The translations under genes and the position numbers were made by a program. The notes under the pieces were generated by a model. That model had not been told where the DNA came from. It was given only the letters and a program-made list of their open reading frames with translations, and did not search any database. Below are positions 33,233-44,990 of a DNA stretch of 64,000 nucleotides, one piece after another; position 1 is the first letter of the stretch, and each line of letters starts with the position of its first letter. The DNA lies in NCBI GenBank assembly GCA_030844895.1, contig CM061231.1:154161889-154225888 (forward strand), read 5' to 3'. This DNA is from Ambrosia x helenae. Lineage: Eukaryota; Streptophyta; Magnoliopsida; Asterales; Asteraceae.

Positions 33233-35777
33233 ATGAAGTCGATAAGGTGGTGTAAAGTGGCAGAGATTTATAATGAGTTTGAAGAGAAGTGTGCTACGAG
33301 TAATGATAAGTTGAAACAGATCGCGGAGGCCATGACTGAGGAGATGCAGGCTGGACTTGCATCCGAAGATGGTAGTAAACTCAAGATGCTTGTTAGCTAT
33401 GTTGATAATCTTCCTGATGGGTAAGTAGTTTAATTCGTTTGCCAAATGGAATTCGTCATCCTGCTGTAAAATTGCCCTTTTAGTGCGAAATAAAATTTGG
33501 ACTTTCCTTTAAAAAATTATATACTATGCAATTCATGATCAAATAAAAAAAAGTAATAAAAAAAATTAAAACAAAAATTCTGTAAGGTTTCATACGTGTA
33601 ACAAGTGTGAATAATTTTGTAAGGTTTTGTGTTACCAATTTTGGGATAATATATATGTTGTCTAGTTGACACAGCCCAATAACTGTCTATTTGCATTAGC
33701 TCAAAGTTATGTTCATATGAAATTGACATATTTATGATTTGTCAACCTTTTCCTTCAATCCTTGAAAGATAACTAGACTAAGTGTTATTTCTGTCAATTG
33801 CTTTACTACAGTGATGAGGAAGGCGTGTATTACGCGTTGGATCTTGGTGGAACAAACTTCCGAGTGTTGCGGGTGCAGTTAGCAGGGAAGTCGGGTATCA
33901 AATCTCAGGAGTTTATGGAGGTGTCAATTCCTCCACAGTTGATGGTTGGAACATCACAGGTATAATATGTTTAATGATATATGTTGTCAACCCGATACAA
34001 TCATTAGCTGAACCTTAACGGTCTCTTGTGATAGAGAAACACCTATAACTTTTTACATTTTTTATCTTTCATTCATCCTTATATAACATAACCCAAATCA
34101 ACTATCTTTACAGGCGCTTTTCGACTACATTGCAACGCAACTTGCAAAATTTGTTGCTAAAGAAAGCGACAAGTTCCATCTGCCTAAAGGCCGAAAACGA
34201 GAGCTGGGTTTCACCTTCTCATTCCCTGTAATGCAATTGTCAATCGCTTCGGGTACTCTCATGAGATGGACTAAAGGATTCTCTATTGATGACATGGTAT
34301 TACATTAATTCATTTATCTTGTTTAATACTAAGTATGCACTAATGGTATTTTAAACATTTAGCTAACAGTGAAGTTAACATGTGCACTATTTTGTGACAT
34401 ATAGATCGGTCAAGATGTAGTTGCGGAATTGACACAGGCAATGAAAAGAAAAGGCATTGATATGCATGTTTCCGCTTTGGTAATTTCATTTGTGTTGATT
34501 TTTTTTAATTTCGTTACAACTATCATGTTTCATTTTTATACAAATAATAATGTGCCATGTTCGATACAGGTCAATGATACAGTTGGAACATTAGCCGGAG
34601 GTAGATACAACGACAACGATGTTGCCATCGCTGTTATTTTGGGTACTGGTACAAATGCAGCTTATGTCGAACGAGCCCAAGATATACCAAAATGGAACGG
34701 CGCACTACCTAAGTCTGGAGAAATGGTGAGCCACCTATAAACTGCTAGTGTCGACCGTTGACCATATACAACATTTCTATTAATAAATTTAAACTAATAT
34801 ATAATCATACTTAATTTGTTCTGTAGGTCATAAACACGGAGTGGGGTAACTTCAGATCATCACATCTTCCGTTGACAGAGTACGATAACGCATTGGATAT
34901 TGAAAGTTTAAACCCAGGTCAACAGGTGATTGTTTCTGCATATACTTTTGCTGATACACCTACATATACATGTATATATATATATATATATTGTTGTTAA
35001 CACATAATATTGGCAGATGTATGAAAAAATGATTTCGGGGATGTACATGGGAGAAATTCTTCGTAGAGTTTTGTGTAGAATGGCGGATGAGGCTGCCCTT
35101 TTCGGCGACACAGTCCCCCCCAAACTAAACACTCCATTTGTCTTGAGGTATTATTAATTATTACTCTTCTATGTTAGACCGTTTAATTCTAACCAGTCGT
35201 CATACAAAGCAGAATGTTACATTTTTATTACTGTATTCGCAGGACCCCTGAGATGTCAGCAATGCATCATGACACGTCCCAGGATCTTAGAGTGGTCGAA
35301 AAGAAATTAAACGACGTTTTAGAGGTACATCTTTCAAACTAATTAACCGATATAATTAACACTTTACCTCTATAATTAACATAGTTAAGAAAGTTATTCA
35401 AGTCATTACTGAGTCGAGCACTTTGGTTGCAGATATCTAACACATCCCTCGAGACACGAAAGCTCATAGTCAAGCTTTGCAACATAATCGCTACACGAGG
35501 GGCTCGTTTAGCAGCGGCTGGAATTTTGGGCATCATGAGAAAAACCGGGAGGCATGTTGCTAAAAATGGCGAGACAGCAAAAACAGTAATAGCAATGGAT
35601 GGCGGTTTGTATGAGCACTACACTGAGTACCGCAAGTGCATGGTAAACACACTACATGAACTCGTGGGAGATGAGCTATCGCAACATGTTAAGCTAGTAC
35701 ACTCAAACGACGGGTCAGGAATCGGGGCGGCTCTTCTTGCTGCATCTCACTCTCAGTATTCAAAAGACAGAGATTGA
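33233..35777 (+). CDS. Hexokinase, nine exons, intact, no membrane anchor
   Basis: Phosphorylates glucose and other hexoses with ATP. Exons: 33233-33420, 33812-33959, 34114-34296, 34405-34479, 34570-34725, 34827-34925, 35017-35147, 35243-35324, 35433-35777; all borders are GT-AG, phases agree and 468 codons stay open. Visible motifs: ATP-phosphate loop DLGGTNFR (73-80), sugar-binding LGFTFSFP (143-150) and RWTKGF (163-168), catalytic Asp201 in VNDTVGTL, second phosphate loop GTGTNAAYVE (223-232), and glucose-contacting Glu255 and Glu296. These residues argue for a working kinase, not a hexokinase-like regulator. Plant enzymes are usually near 500 residues with an N-terminal plastid peptide or membrane anchor. 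Here the protein starts MKSIRWCKVAEIYNEFEEKC, so a cytosolic or nuclear location is inferred. The ATG at 33233 is the first in frame; no upstream exon was seen. Confidence 0.96.
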
Positions 35778-36150
35778 CGGGTCATGAAAACCGATTAGAT
35801 TCTTATATAAATGATCCACATGAGATTTATTTGGAACCATTGTATTAATCTAGTTAATGTATTAGATGATAAAGTTACTTTTTGTTTATTTGTCATGTTT
35901 GAAACAATTAAATGAAATTCATTTGTTTTTATTCCTATTATATAAAAGGTTGGTTGTTATGTTGTTATAAAAATTGGAAAAATTTATTCAGGTAGTTTAT
36001 TCATATGGGAAGATAGAGGATTTTCTCCCTATGTGATTTGAGGCATTTTTAAACATGGACATTTTAGGATATAGGGTTGTAACGCTTACGTTACAAGTGA
36101 GTCTTTGGATAAACTTGATCCCTGCAACAATAAGGTTATTTTCGTTTGAT
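35778..36150. other. Hexokinase 3' flank
   Basis: AT-rich, with AATTAAATGAAA near 35906 as a possible polyadenylation region. No other feature. Confidence 0.4.
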
Positions 36151-37760
36151 ACCATAGAACAATCGATTACTATTTCTACAATCCTACTGAAAACCGGGTT
36201 TTCATGAAGTGCGGAGGTAAATTCTTAGAAGAGGAATTTTTGTCGCTAAGGATTTGAGAAAACCATATAGATCTAGATGAGACCGGGTACAACCAGTCCA
36301 TAGAAAGGGTTGTTAAGCTTGAATCGAGAGGATTCAAGAGACAGTTGTCACGCCTAACGTTCGCAGGAATATTAGGGATCGTCAAGAGCCCGATAGATAT
36401 ATTGGATATCATAGGGATGAAGACATCCTGATAGTTGATTAGGTTCAAGCTGAGCCTAGCATTTATAAAGCTGCAATCAGTGATTCTTAACATAAGAAAT
36501 GGCTTGAAGCCATGAACGTTGAAATGCAATCCATGTACGATAATCAAGTATGGGACTTGGTTGATTTTCCTCCCAAGAGTCAAACTATAGGAAACAAGTG
36601 GGTTTTCAAGAAGAAACCGATATGGATGGATATTAGCAAACTTTAAAATAATGCTTGTTATGAAGGATTTTGCTCAAACTCAAGGAATTAGTTATGAGGA
36701 AACTTTCTCGCGTGTAGTCATCCTTCATTTTGATCAGAAAATCAAAGAATTTGGTTTTATCAAGAATGAAGATAAGTCGTGAGTATACGAGAAGGCAAAT
36801 GGGAGTTTTATAAATGACTTACTACTCAATGGAAGCAATGTTCATATGCAAAAGGACGTTAAATAATGGCTTGGAAAGGGTTTCACAATGAAACATCTTG
36901 GTAGGGCTTCTTATATTCTAGGAATGAAGATCTATAGGGTTAGATCAAAGTTGCTTATAGGTTTGAGTCAAAGTAAATATATTGACAAGGTCCTTCGACG
37001 CTTCTCAATACATGATTCTAAGAGATGCTCATTGCCCATAGCACATGGAACGATACTGGAAGGTACTCAGTGTCCTCAAACGGATGTGGAAAAACTGGAA
37101 ATGGTTCCATATACTTCTATTGATTCCATAATATATGTCGTGTTATGTACTAAGCCTGAGGTATCGTATGCTTTGAACATGACAAGTAGATATCAGTAGA
37201 ATCTTGTTATCATTGGACAAGAGTGAATAACTTTTTTAAGTACTTGAAAAGGACTAATGATGTGTTCTCGGTATACGAAAGAGTGCAAGAAGAGCTATGA
37301 GTTAAGTGTTATATTGATGTTAGTTTCCAAACTTATCGACATGATTCTCAATCATATATGAGAAAGAGTGCAAGAAGAGCTATGAGTTAAGTGTTATATT
37401 GATGTTAGTTTCCAAACTTATAGACACGATTCTCAATCACATATGAGATACGTATTAATTCTCAATTGTGGGGCAATCACTTGGAAGAGTTCCAAGCAGG
37501 CATGGTTGCTCAATATACCACACAATCGGAATACATTGTGGTATCAGATGCAGCAAAAGAAACCGCTTGGATGAAGAAGTTCATTGCTCAGGAAAAGAAA
37601 CCAAGGTCACGCCACACCACGAAACACATACTCAGAAAGTCCACTATATTAGAGGATATTGGAAACAATAAGACATCATAAAACGGATCAAAGTCTAGCG
37701 TGAAGTCCACTATATTAGAGGATATTGCAAACCATTAGATACACCTATCTCTGGTTAGAC
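36150..37760 (+). pseudogene. Decayed Ty1/copia fragment
   Basis: Scattered in different frames: KWLEAMNVEMQSMYDNQVWDLVD (about 36499), then NKWVFKKK, then LGRASYILGMKIYR and SQSKYIDKVLRRFS (36888-37199), then QSEYIVVSDAAKETAWMKKF (37466-37590). These are the integrase-RT junction, reverse transcriptase and RNase H of a copia polyprotein. Many stops and frame changes show long decay. No LTR was recognised. The RNase H part is followed by two copies of a short motif CCACTATATTAGAGGATATTG (37637 and 37704). Confidence 0.85.
37281..37450 (+). repeat. Tandem duplication, period 85
   Basis: GAGTGCAAGAAGAGCTATG at 37281 and again at 37366, with almost identical sequence through ATTCTCAATCA. It lies inside the decayed copia fragment. 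Confidence 0.92.
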
Positions 37761-38350
37761 ATGAAGTTGTGGTTTAAGTACTACGGGTTTTTTCGTAAAT
37801 GCGTGAACTAGCGTGAAGTTTGTTGCATCCATTGTGTGGGTTTTTTGGTTTTAAAACATTTAAAATCTTTTAATAAGTTTGTAGCTCATACTTTTCATGG
37901 ATTGATGTTCATGATTTATGAATTACAAGTTGATGTTTCACTGCCTATGATCTAGATTATATTTGGTTAAACTGATAAGCTGTGTAATTCATTATCAAAA
38001 TTGTAGCACTTGATCTTCATAAATCAACTTGATTAACATGAGTACATGACTTGTGTTGGTTGTTAATTGGCTTTTATGAATCTATGGGTAGCAACTGTTG
38101 TGTTTTGTGCTACAGTTTACGGTAGAACTTGCATTAAAATAAAAGGCAATACTATGGCAAAATACTCAAAAACTTTTTATCAGAAGCACCAAATCATAAT
38201 CTAGTATTCTGCAAATATTGAAACAAAAAAACAACCATCTTTGATTCTCAGCATTCAAACACAGAGACAGACATGAAGTTGATTTAAAGAGTCTAAACAT
38301 AAATTCATGAAAAATAGATTTCAGCTCACCAACACCGATACATTTCCTTT
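37761..38350. other. Intergenic, 3' flank of RPL28
   Basis: No coding frame supported. The part next to 38350 would be the RPL28 3' untranslated region on the minus strand. Confidence 0.45.
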
Positions 38351-40094
38351 TCATTTCCTACCGTAAATCCTTGAAGGTTGTCTGTTCTTCTTCTTAACAC
38401 CAGACTTTGCAACCTTCAAGCTCCTGTTCACAGCACTCAGTCGTGCAAGGGCTGCTTTCTTCAAATCTGGTCTATAGTAGTTGTCAGCAACCTGCAATAC
38501 ATAATAAGAAGATAACGTGTGAATTAACTATGGTTTTCCAATTACCTAAACGACCGTTTGCCTACTTTCAAATATGAGCAAATAAATAATGTGATAGGAA
38601 TTTAACATATTTATAGCCAACATTTTCTAGTAAGTTACCTGGTTGACGACTGTCTTAGCCATGCGGTGGAACTCCTTCTTCAAAATAGACTTGTGAAGTA
38701 AGCTGGCAGGCTTGGACTGTTTCTTGGTCTTGCTTGTTGCTAGCAGAACAGAGTGTTCCTTTCCAGCTGGCTGCTGTTCTTGTTAGCAAGCCCAAAAGTA
38801 GTTCCAGAGTTCCCAAGCACTAATGTGGAAAAATGAAGAAGCCAAAAGAGGCAAAGCTGTACACCCACAAGATAAGATATGACAACTAGAAGTGTAAACA
38901 GACCCTGCATTTCACGAGTTACGCAAGAATAACTTGCTAAATGCACGATATGCGCCTATTTGTCAAGATTAAGAAATTACAACCCCATTTATTAAGTGTA
39001 GGATTGTGCTATTGATATCTTTTTGATCTACTATAGCTGTTAACAAAGGTGTGATAAAGCTCTCTTAAGTTACAACGTTCAACAAGAAGCTAAAACTCAA
39101 TTGCACTAGCTCAAATCTGCCTATAGACTTTAACTTAAGAATCCGCCAGCTATTTAACACTACTAAGCACAAATTTAAATTATTAACCAAACATAGATAA
39201 AGTTCTTCCACAGCAACAGATAAACCCTGGTTTTAAAAAGATCAAAGCACAAAAGCGGAAGCCTTTTTGTACATGAGGTGCAAGGTACTTATATATATTT
39301 TTGTATATCCTATAGGTTTTTTAGTAGGGGTGTAAACAAGCCAAGCCAAGCCCAAGCTTGACTAGGCTCGAGCGGCTTGTCATGATCTTTTGAGGCTCGA
39401 GCTCGGCTCAGTTCGAGCCTACTATTCTGAGCTTGAGCTCGGCTTGAAAGTAAAACCTAAGGGCTTGACACGGCTCGAGGTAATTTAAAAATAATTTTAA
39501 ACGACCTAAAAGCTCGGATTGAGCTCACTCCAATAGCTTAAACAAGCAAAACCTCGGCTCGAGCTCGGCTGACCAATATCATTAATTAAAATTGATCATG
39601 TTCCAGAGACAAAATCGCATACTTAAAAAAATGATATAACATTTAGGCTCACAAGCGTAAACGAGCTTTGTATGTAAGGCTATAACTAAGCGAGTCATAT
39701 TTCAGGCTCAAAGTCAGGCTCGCTAAGGCTCGGCTCGTTCAAGCTTTTTACACCCCTAGTTTTTAGCATCTGTAACCCACAATATAGATGTAAATATGGT
39801 TTGTATATATAATTTAATGTATAAATAACAAATTCTCTTCATTTCAGATCATCATAACTCACAAATTGAAATCAAAACAAACATAATTAGTAACAATCAT
39901 AAACCAAATCATCAGAACCTTCAAAATAAATGAGATTAACGATTACCTGAGTGTTTGTATGAGTTAAGATTGTAAAGGTTATTCGGTTCCTTGCTGAACT
40001 GAACGCTCTGAGTTCCATTACCGAACTCCTTAACAAGAAACGAGTTGTTCTTCTTCACGATCTCCCAAATGAGCTGACCTGGCACAGTCGTCAT
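38351..40094 (-). pseudogene. RPL28: 60S ribosomal protein L28e, exon 2 frameshifted
   Basis: Exon 1 (40094-39947) begins MTTVPGQLIWEIVKKNNSF and ends YNLNSYKHS; exon 3 (38491-38351) encodes VADNYYRPDLKKAALARLS and ends IYGRK. Together they identify eukaryotic L28e, a large-subunit protein of about 145 residues. Exon 2 (38639 to about 38792) still encodes LLHKSILKKEF and HRMAKTVVNQ in frame with exon 3. Its first part, however, is about 10 bases too short and lacks an AG at the expected acceptor. Using the nearest acceptor (exon from 38819) gives GLANKN then a stop. So the copy is probably a pseudogene or contains a sequence error. A 5'-untranslated intron (40117-40199) and a telo-box (40204-40211) remain, as in active ribosomal protein genes. 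Confidence 0.88.
39325..39758. mobile_element. hAT-type MITE in RPL28 intron 1
   Basis: Termini TAGGGGTGTAAACAAGCC and, read inward from the right, TAGGGGTGTAAAAAGCTTG form an inverted repeat. Flanks TTTTTTAG and GTTTTTAG fit an 8-bp duplication with one change. The interior is rich in GGCTCGAGC-type motifs in both orientations. It sits inside the first coding intron of RPL28 (38820-39946). Confidence 0.8.
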
Positions 40095-40203
40095 TGTCTC
40101 CTGATGCTACTTAAGCCTGTGTTAATCAACAACAAAGTTTATGTAAAATCATACATTTAATAAAGATTAAACATAAGAGTTTGAGATTAATGGACTCACC
40201 GTC

Positions 40204-40211
40204 TAGGGTTT
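40204..40211 (-). promoter_or_regulatory. Telo-box in the RPL28 leader
   Basis: AAACCCTA on the minus strand, in the 5' leader exon just before its splice donor at 40200. Such boxes are well known near transcription starts of plant ribosomal protein genes. A second AAACCCTA-like sequence lies on the plus strand at about 40290. Confidence 0.6.
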
Positions 40212-40426
40212 TGCTACGGCTGGCTGTTGGTTGTGTGAGGGAGATACTGAAGGCGGTAGAATAGAGCAGCTATGTTTTTATATGTGTAGAAACCCTAGCC
40301 CAATGTTTAACACTGGAAGGGTTGGGTTGGGTTGGGTTTGGACTGGGCTTAAACCTGACATGATAATAATGCCCAATGAATCAATGGTCCGAGTATATTT
40401 TGGGTTGAACTACACAAAATGTTTAC

Positions 40427-40429
<3 letters not shown>

Positions 40430-40474
<45 letters not shown>
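40430..40474 (+). repeat. (ATT)n microsatellite
   Basis: About 15 ATT units directly abutting a Helitron 3' end (CTAG at 40475). Confidence 0.95.
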
Positions 40475-40475
<1 letters not shown>

Positions 40476-40757
40476 TAGTAGAGTGCCCGCGCGATGCAGC
40501 GGGAACCACAAACATTTCTAAGAGTATGTATGGTTCTGTTAAGTTCAATTAATAGACTCAACCGAAACTAAAATCAAAAGTCATCAATTAATCAATTTTA
40601 TTAAACACTTGGTCCTTTGTTCGGTTAGTATTGTTAGATTATCGGTTTTAGTCTGGTTTAGTTAATTTTGGTGAATAACAAAAACAAACTTTGGCTAAAT
40701 TTTTTTGCCTAGAAGTACATCAAATGGATGTATAAATACATGAAATAAAGGTAAAAA

Positions 40758-41188
40758 TAGGCCTGTAAACGAACCGAATAATCATGAGCTGTTCGTGAAC
40801 TTGTTTGGCGGAAAGTTCGTTTATGTCGTTTATTTAATAAATGAACGAACATGAACAAACGTTGAGTTTGTTCATTTTATGTTCATGAACGTCCGTTTAT
40901 GTTTGTTTATTTATGTCTGTTTAAGTTTATTAATTGCATACGTAGTTAAATTTACATAAATACAAACATAAATTGGGCTTTAGCTACTTGTATAAATATA
41001 ACCAATTAGTAATTGGGTTTTTTCAGTAATACAAAATCATTCAGTTTGTTGGTGAAAGGTTCGTTTAGGTTTAAACGAACAAGAACATGACAAATTTCTT
41101 AATGAACGAACATGAACACAAAAATGTGTTTGATTATGTGTTTGTGTTTGGTTAAAATTAAATGACATTCGGTTCGTTTATAGGCCTA
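40758..41188. mobile_element. MITE inside Helitron A
   Basis: Inverted termini TAGGCCTGTAAACGAACCGAA (left) and TAGGCCTATAAACGAACCGAA read inward from the right. The interior repeats GTTCGTTTA and GAACATGAAC motifs. The flanks do not give a clean duplication. Likely hAT-like, since many plant hAT MITEs have this kind of terminus. Confidence 0.7.
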
Positions 41189-41337
41189 GATATAAAAGCT
41201 ACAAATTTCAAACCTCCTCTATTTATACCGCTACTACAATTTATAAATCTATCTACTCAGCTTCAAACCATATTAGTGTATAATTCGCTATATACTTTTA
41301 ATTAAAAATTTGTTTTTTACGTTATTATCAATATCTA

Positions 41338-41960
41338 GAGGTGAGCAATAATTGAAACTCAACCGAAATCGAACAAAAACATATAAAACCGAACATAAAA
41401 TTAACCAAAACCGAGTTAACCTAATATCGGTTTTTTTGTACCCTAAGTTAGCCAAAATTAACAAACCAAAACTGAACCATTCATACATGTATATCTTTTA
41501 TACATCCATTACATGTATTTATACCTTCATTTCATGTGCTTCTAAGCAAAATTTAAACCAAAGTTTGCTTTTGGTTATTAATCAAAAGTAACTAAACTGA
41601 ACTAAAAACGACAATCTAACCAAATAGACTGAACCAATTAACCGGTTGGTTAACAAGATTGATAAGCCGATAATTTCGATTCTTGTTTCGGTTGAGGCTT
41701 ATAACTGAACTGAAACTAACCCAACCATAAACCATTAGATGTGTATGTGTTCCCTACCACATCGTGAGGGCATACTGTTATGAATATATTAATGAGTCTG
41801 TTTCAGTTTAACTAATTTGGGTTAACTAAGGGTATAAAAAGAAAATGATAACTAATTTTAAGTTAAATTAGATGTTTTCAGTTTTCAATATATTTTGGTT
41901 CAGTTTTGTCAGTTTTTTGGTTTGACTTCGGTGAACGGTTTAGTTATTGCTCATTCCTAT
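41338..41960. mobile_element. MITE-like segment with GAGCAATAA ends
   Basis: GGTGAGCAATAATTGAA at 41340 is mirrored by TTATTGCTCATTCC near 41945-41958. The interior is AACCGAA/TTCGGTT-rich. The right end is also present in the family A copy at 55345-55934 (TTGTTGCTCAC), so it was acquired before that family spread or is part of it. Confidence 0.5.
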
Positions 41961-42330
41961 ATATCGTTAATCACGTAGCATATAAAGATTTTTTAAATAA
42001 AAATAGCAATACTATACTCAGATTAAAGATAATAAAATGCTCATTATTATGATGTAATTTTTTTTATATAAAAGTATAAACGTATTAAAAATATGACTAT
42101 TTTAAAATCATGGGAGTGGTTTGCTTAAAATAAGGAAAAGAAGTTTAACTATAATTTAAATAAACAAAAGTTAAGTAAGTTTAAGGGATTAAAGTGTAAC
42201 TAAGATAGGGTATTAAAATGTAAATAATGTATGAATGACTATTTTACCCTCATTTTAGGGTTATTAATGAAAAATAAGTTCTTAACTATTGGGTATCTTA
42301 AACTACCACTCACTCATGCATTATAATATA

Positions 42331-42580
42331 CTAGTAGGAAACCCGCGCGATGCGGCGGCGACGACAATTTGCAACGCGGTACTCGTGTTATGTTGGTTTA
42401 TCAATCGCCTCGTGTTATATTGTATAATACTTAAGTTATCTTATTCGGGTACTATGTTAGAACTCAATTAAGTTAACTTATTAATCCTCACATGTTATAT
42501 TTGGTGTGTGTATTTAGGTTGAAAATTCAAATAATTAGTCAATCAAATAGTGGGTATCGTGCTAATCGTCTTAATAGTAA
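42331..42580 (-). mobile_element. 3' part of another Helitron (family D)
   Basis: On the minus strand, a GC stem (CCGC/GCGCGGG) is followed by TTTCCTA and CTAG at 42334-42331, then T. It begins exactly where family A stops. After 250 bases it is interrupted by a further Helitron (42581-43607), beyond which it probably continues. I could not fix its 5' end. Confidence 0.65.
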
Positions 42581-43607
42581 CTAGCTGATTACCCCGGGAA
42601 GGTCCCGGGGTTGAAAATTTTAATATTATTTAATAAAAAATGATAAAAAAATGATAAAAGAAGAAACTCAAATCACGAAAAGCGTAAATAACTTAAACAT
42701 AATCAATCTTAGTTAAAAAAACATTTATTCAAAAAGTTAAAAAAAAATAAAAAGCATAAACCATATTAAACATAATACAGTATTAAAAGGATAACCTTCA
42801 ACATATAATCATCTTCACGTAATTTAAAATATGTTACAATTTGACTTTGACTTATATAGATGTGGAATTTATGATGGGGGTTGAAAAATATAACAATTCT
42901 AATAATATTAATACTAATAGTAATAATTATTACTCTTGTAATTAAATAAATAAAAAAATAACCTTGTTATAAGATGACACCATGTGTTGCAGTGTTGCGT
43001 GATTCGTTTTCCTAACTTCTCTTGATGAAGTATACCTATCCATCTTTAGAAGAGTAAAATTCCAATGATAGCATGGCGATTAGGCTGAATTTCAACATCG
43101 TAGATAAGAACCTGGTTTAAAAGAAAAAACATGATTAATGAATAACCTGAACACTTTGTGTTTTTTTTTTCTGTATGAACATAACCCCACAAAAAATAGT
43201 CATTTTTTTCTCCGTTTTTTATATAGCACTATGGTACTCGTTGGAAAGATAATAAAACGCTCGTTAATTTGGTGTAATTTTTTTATTTAAAAAATCTCGA
43301 ATATAAAAGATATTAACGTTTAAAAATTATGGGAGGAACATAAGAGAGAAAAATTTAAATTATTTTTTAAATTCTTTTTTCCTAAAATAACTCAATTTAA
43401 TTTTAGTAATTGAGAATTGAGAGATAGAGAGATAAATTTAGGGTTTTATGTTTATCTTTTTTTTAATTAAAAAAGGAAATAATTCAAAAAACATTAAAAT
43501 CTTTCAATTATGATGCCACGTGGCAGTTTCATGGAGAGAATGAAGGCACCATTGCACGCCACGTCAGCAATGTTCAATTCTTTTATATATATTAATAGAT
43601 TAATAGA
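42581..43607 (-). mobile_element. Non-autonomous Helitron (family E), 1.03 kb
   Basis: On the minus strand it starts TCTATTAATCTATTAATAT after an A (43608) and ends with a perfect hairpin CCCCGGGA-CCT-TCCCGGGG (42610-42592), then TAATCAG, CTAG (42584-42581) and T. Both ends fit Helitron rules. The start could also be at 43599, since the TCTATTAA motif is doubled. No gene inside. Confidence 0.8.
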
Positions 43608-44590
43608 TAAGTTGTTATTTAATATGTTTTGGTTAAGGTTCGGCTTGGTATCCAAGTAGTTTGCATCTCGAGTTGTTATATATGTGTCTAAATCATGTGT
43701 GTGGACTGGAGGGGATCAAATTACAACTATAGTTTTGAGATAAGTTTGTATTCTACATTTTTACTGTATAAAAACGTGCTTGTAATATTATGAAGACTTA
43801 TAATTTCGTTTATTTATTAAAAAAAAAAAACTTTGTAACGCTCGTGCAATTATATTTAGTGTTGACTGACATTGTGTAATTACACTAATAGACAATAAAA
43901 TATAATATTCCAAACAAAAAAGATTAAAAATCTACCAGCCTTATGATTAATAGTTCAATAACCCATGAACTCAATTTATCTATTGTCCCAAAAAGAAAAA
44001 AAAATTGAAATTCTGTTACACTATTTCAAAATGACAAGCAATTGAATTTTGGATGAACGTAAATGACCGTGTTTGATGCTAAATAGATCTGGATTTTGGA
44101 TACCCTCTTGTATTGAAAATGCTCTAAAGACACATATTTAACAGCCCGTTGTAACGTGCGGGTTAACATCAACTCTTTTGTATGTAATAAGTGAATATTG
44201 ATTTAGCCTGACAATAGATGACGATTTATAGACTTTCATATGATTAAAAGCTTAGGAGTTTACTAAAAATATTAGTATAGCATATAAAATATTTAGCATG
44301 AGGTAATCTCTTGTTTGACCTCTGGACAAATCAATTACCCTTTATCTTTGACCATTTTCATTATCTACAATATGTTGTGATGGTGCAGAAAAACCAAAAG
44401 AATACATTTTAGAAGGGTAGCTGCTTTCCATCTGCAGAGGGTGGTGAGTAGACCAGACCCTTTTCCTATTGTTTGACCATTTTTTTACCAGCCATTCTTT
44501 CTTTTTAGATTCCAACAAAATCTTATTAAATCCAACTACTGATTAACAACATTTAACCAACCAAAGTATAGATCACCGCATAAAACAAAA
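43608..44590. other. Non-coding, between Helitron and LINE remnant
   Basis: A hairpin-like CCCGTTGTAACGTGCGGG at about 44147-44164 resembles Helitron 3' hairpins but lacks a clear CTRR end. The rest is AT-rich with no gene. Confidence 0.4.
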
Positions 44591-44990
44591 TTATACACCT
44601 AAACATGAAAGCTCAAAATTGCACCAACTTCCCCATGTTACACCACCCGACTTTACCCGGTTATTTAGCCATAGATAGCCAAAGGTCCTGATGTCCTCCT
44701 TCGCTTTAGAGATCTTAGGCTGTTGGTTAAAAGGGCCTCGTTTCGGTACCTCCAGATCAGAATCACCAAGTATTATACTTTCCTCCACCTCTTGGATCCA
44801 ATATATCGATTCTAAATGGTAGCGAAGTCCTTAAGTTCCAAGACGAAAACCAGATTCAAGCGACACCATTGCGTAACGTACTCCCAAAGCTGAACCGCAA
44901 ACCCACTTGATATAAACAAGTGGTAAGCCGATTCATCTTGTTCCCAGCCATTCTAAAAACCCATGCAAAGGCTCCGGTTGGGTCCTGTTA
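44591..44990 (-). pseudogene. LINE ORF2 C-terminal remnant
   Basis: On the minus strand about 44985-44830 reads WEQDESAYHLFISSGFAVQLW and QWCRLNL, the zinc-binding reverse transcriptase tail (zf-RVT) of plant L1 LINEs. 44700-44600 reads EDIRTFGYLWLNNRVKSGG followed by WGSWCNF, the usual LINE C-terminus. At least one stop separates the two. No target duplication or poly-A was identified. Confidence 0.78.

Larger units (their letters stand above)
40475..42330 (-). mobile_element. Non-autonomous Helitron (family A)
   Basis: On the minus strand the 3' end has a hairpin CCCGCTGCATCGCGCGGG (40503-40486), seven bases, and CTAG at 40478-40475, followed by T. The opposite end, TATATTATAATGCATGAGTG (from 42330), matches the 5' end of the partial copy at 55345-55934, which reads TCTATAC before the same sequence; here the outermost bases are cut off by another Helitron end. 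There is no coding capacity. Two MITE-like segments lie inside. Confidence 0.78.
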
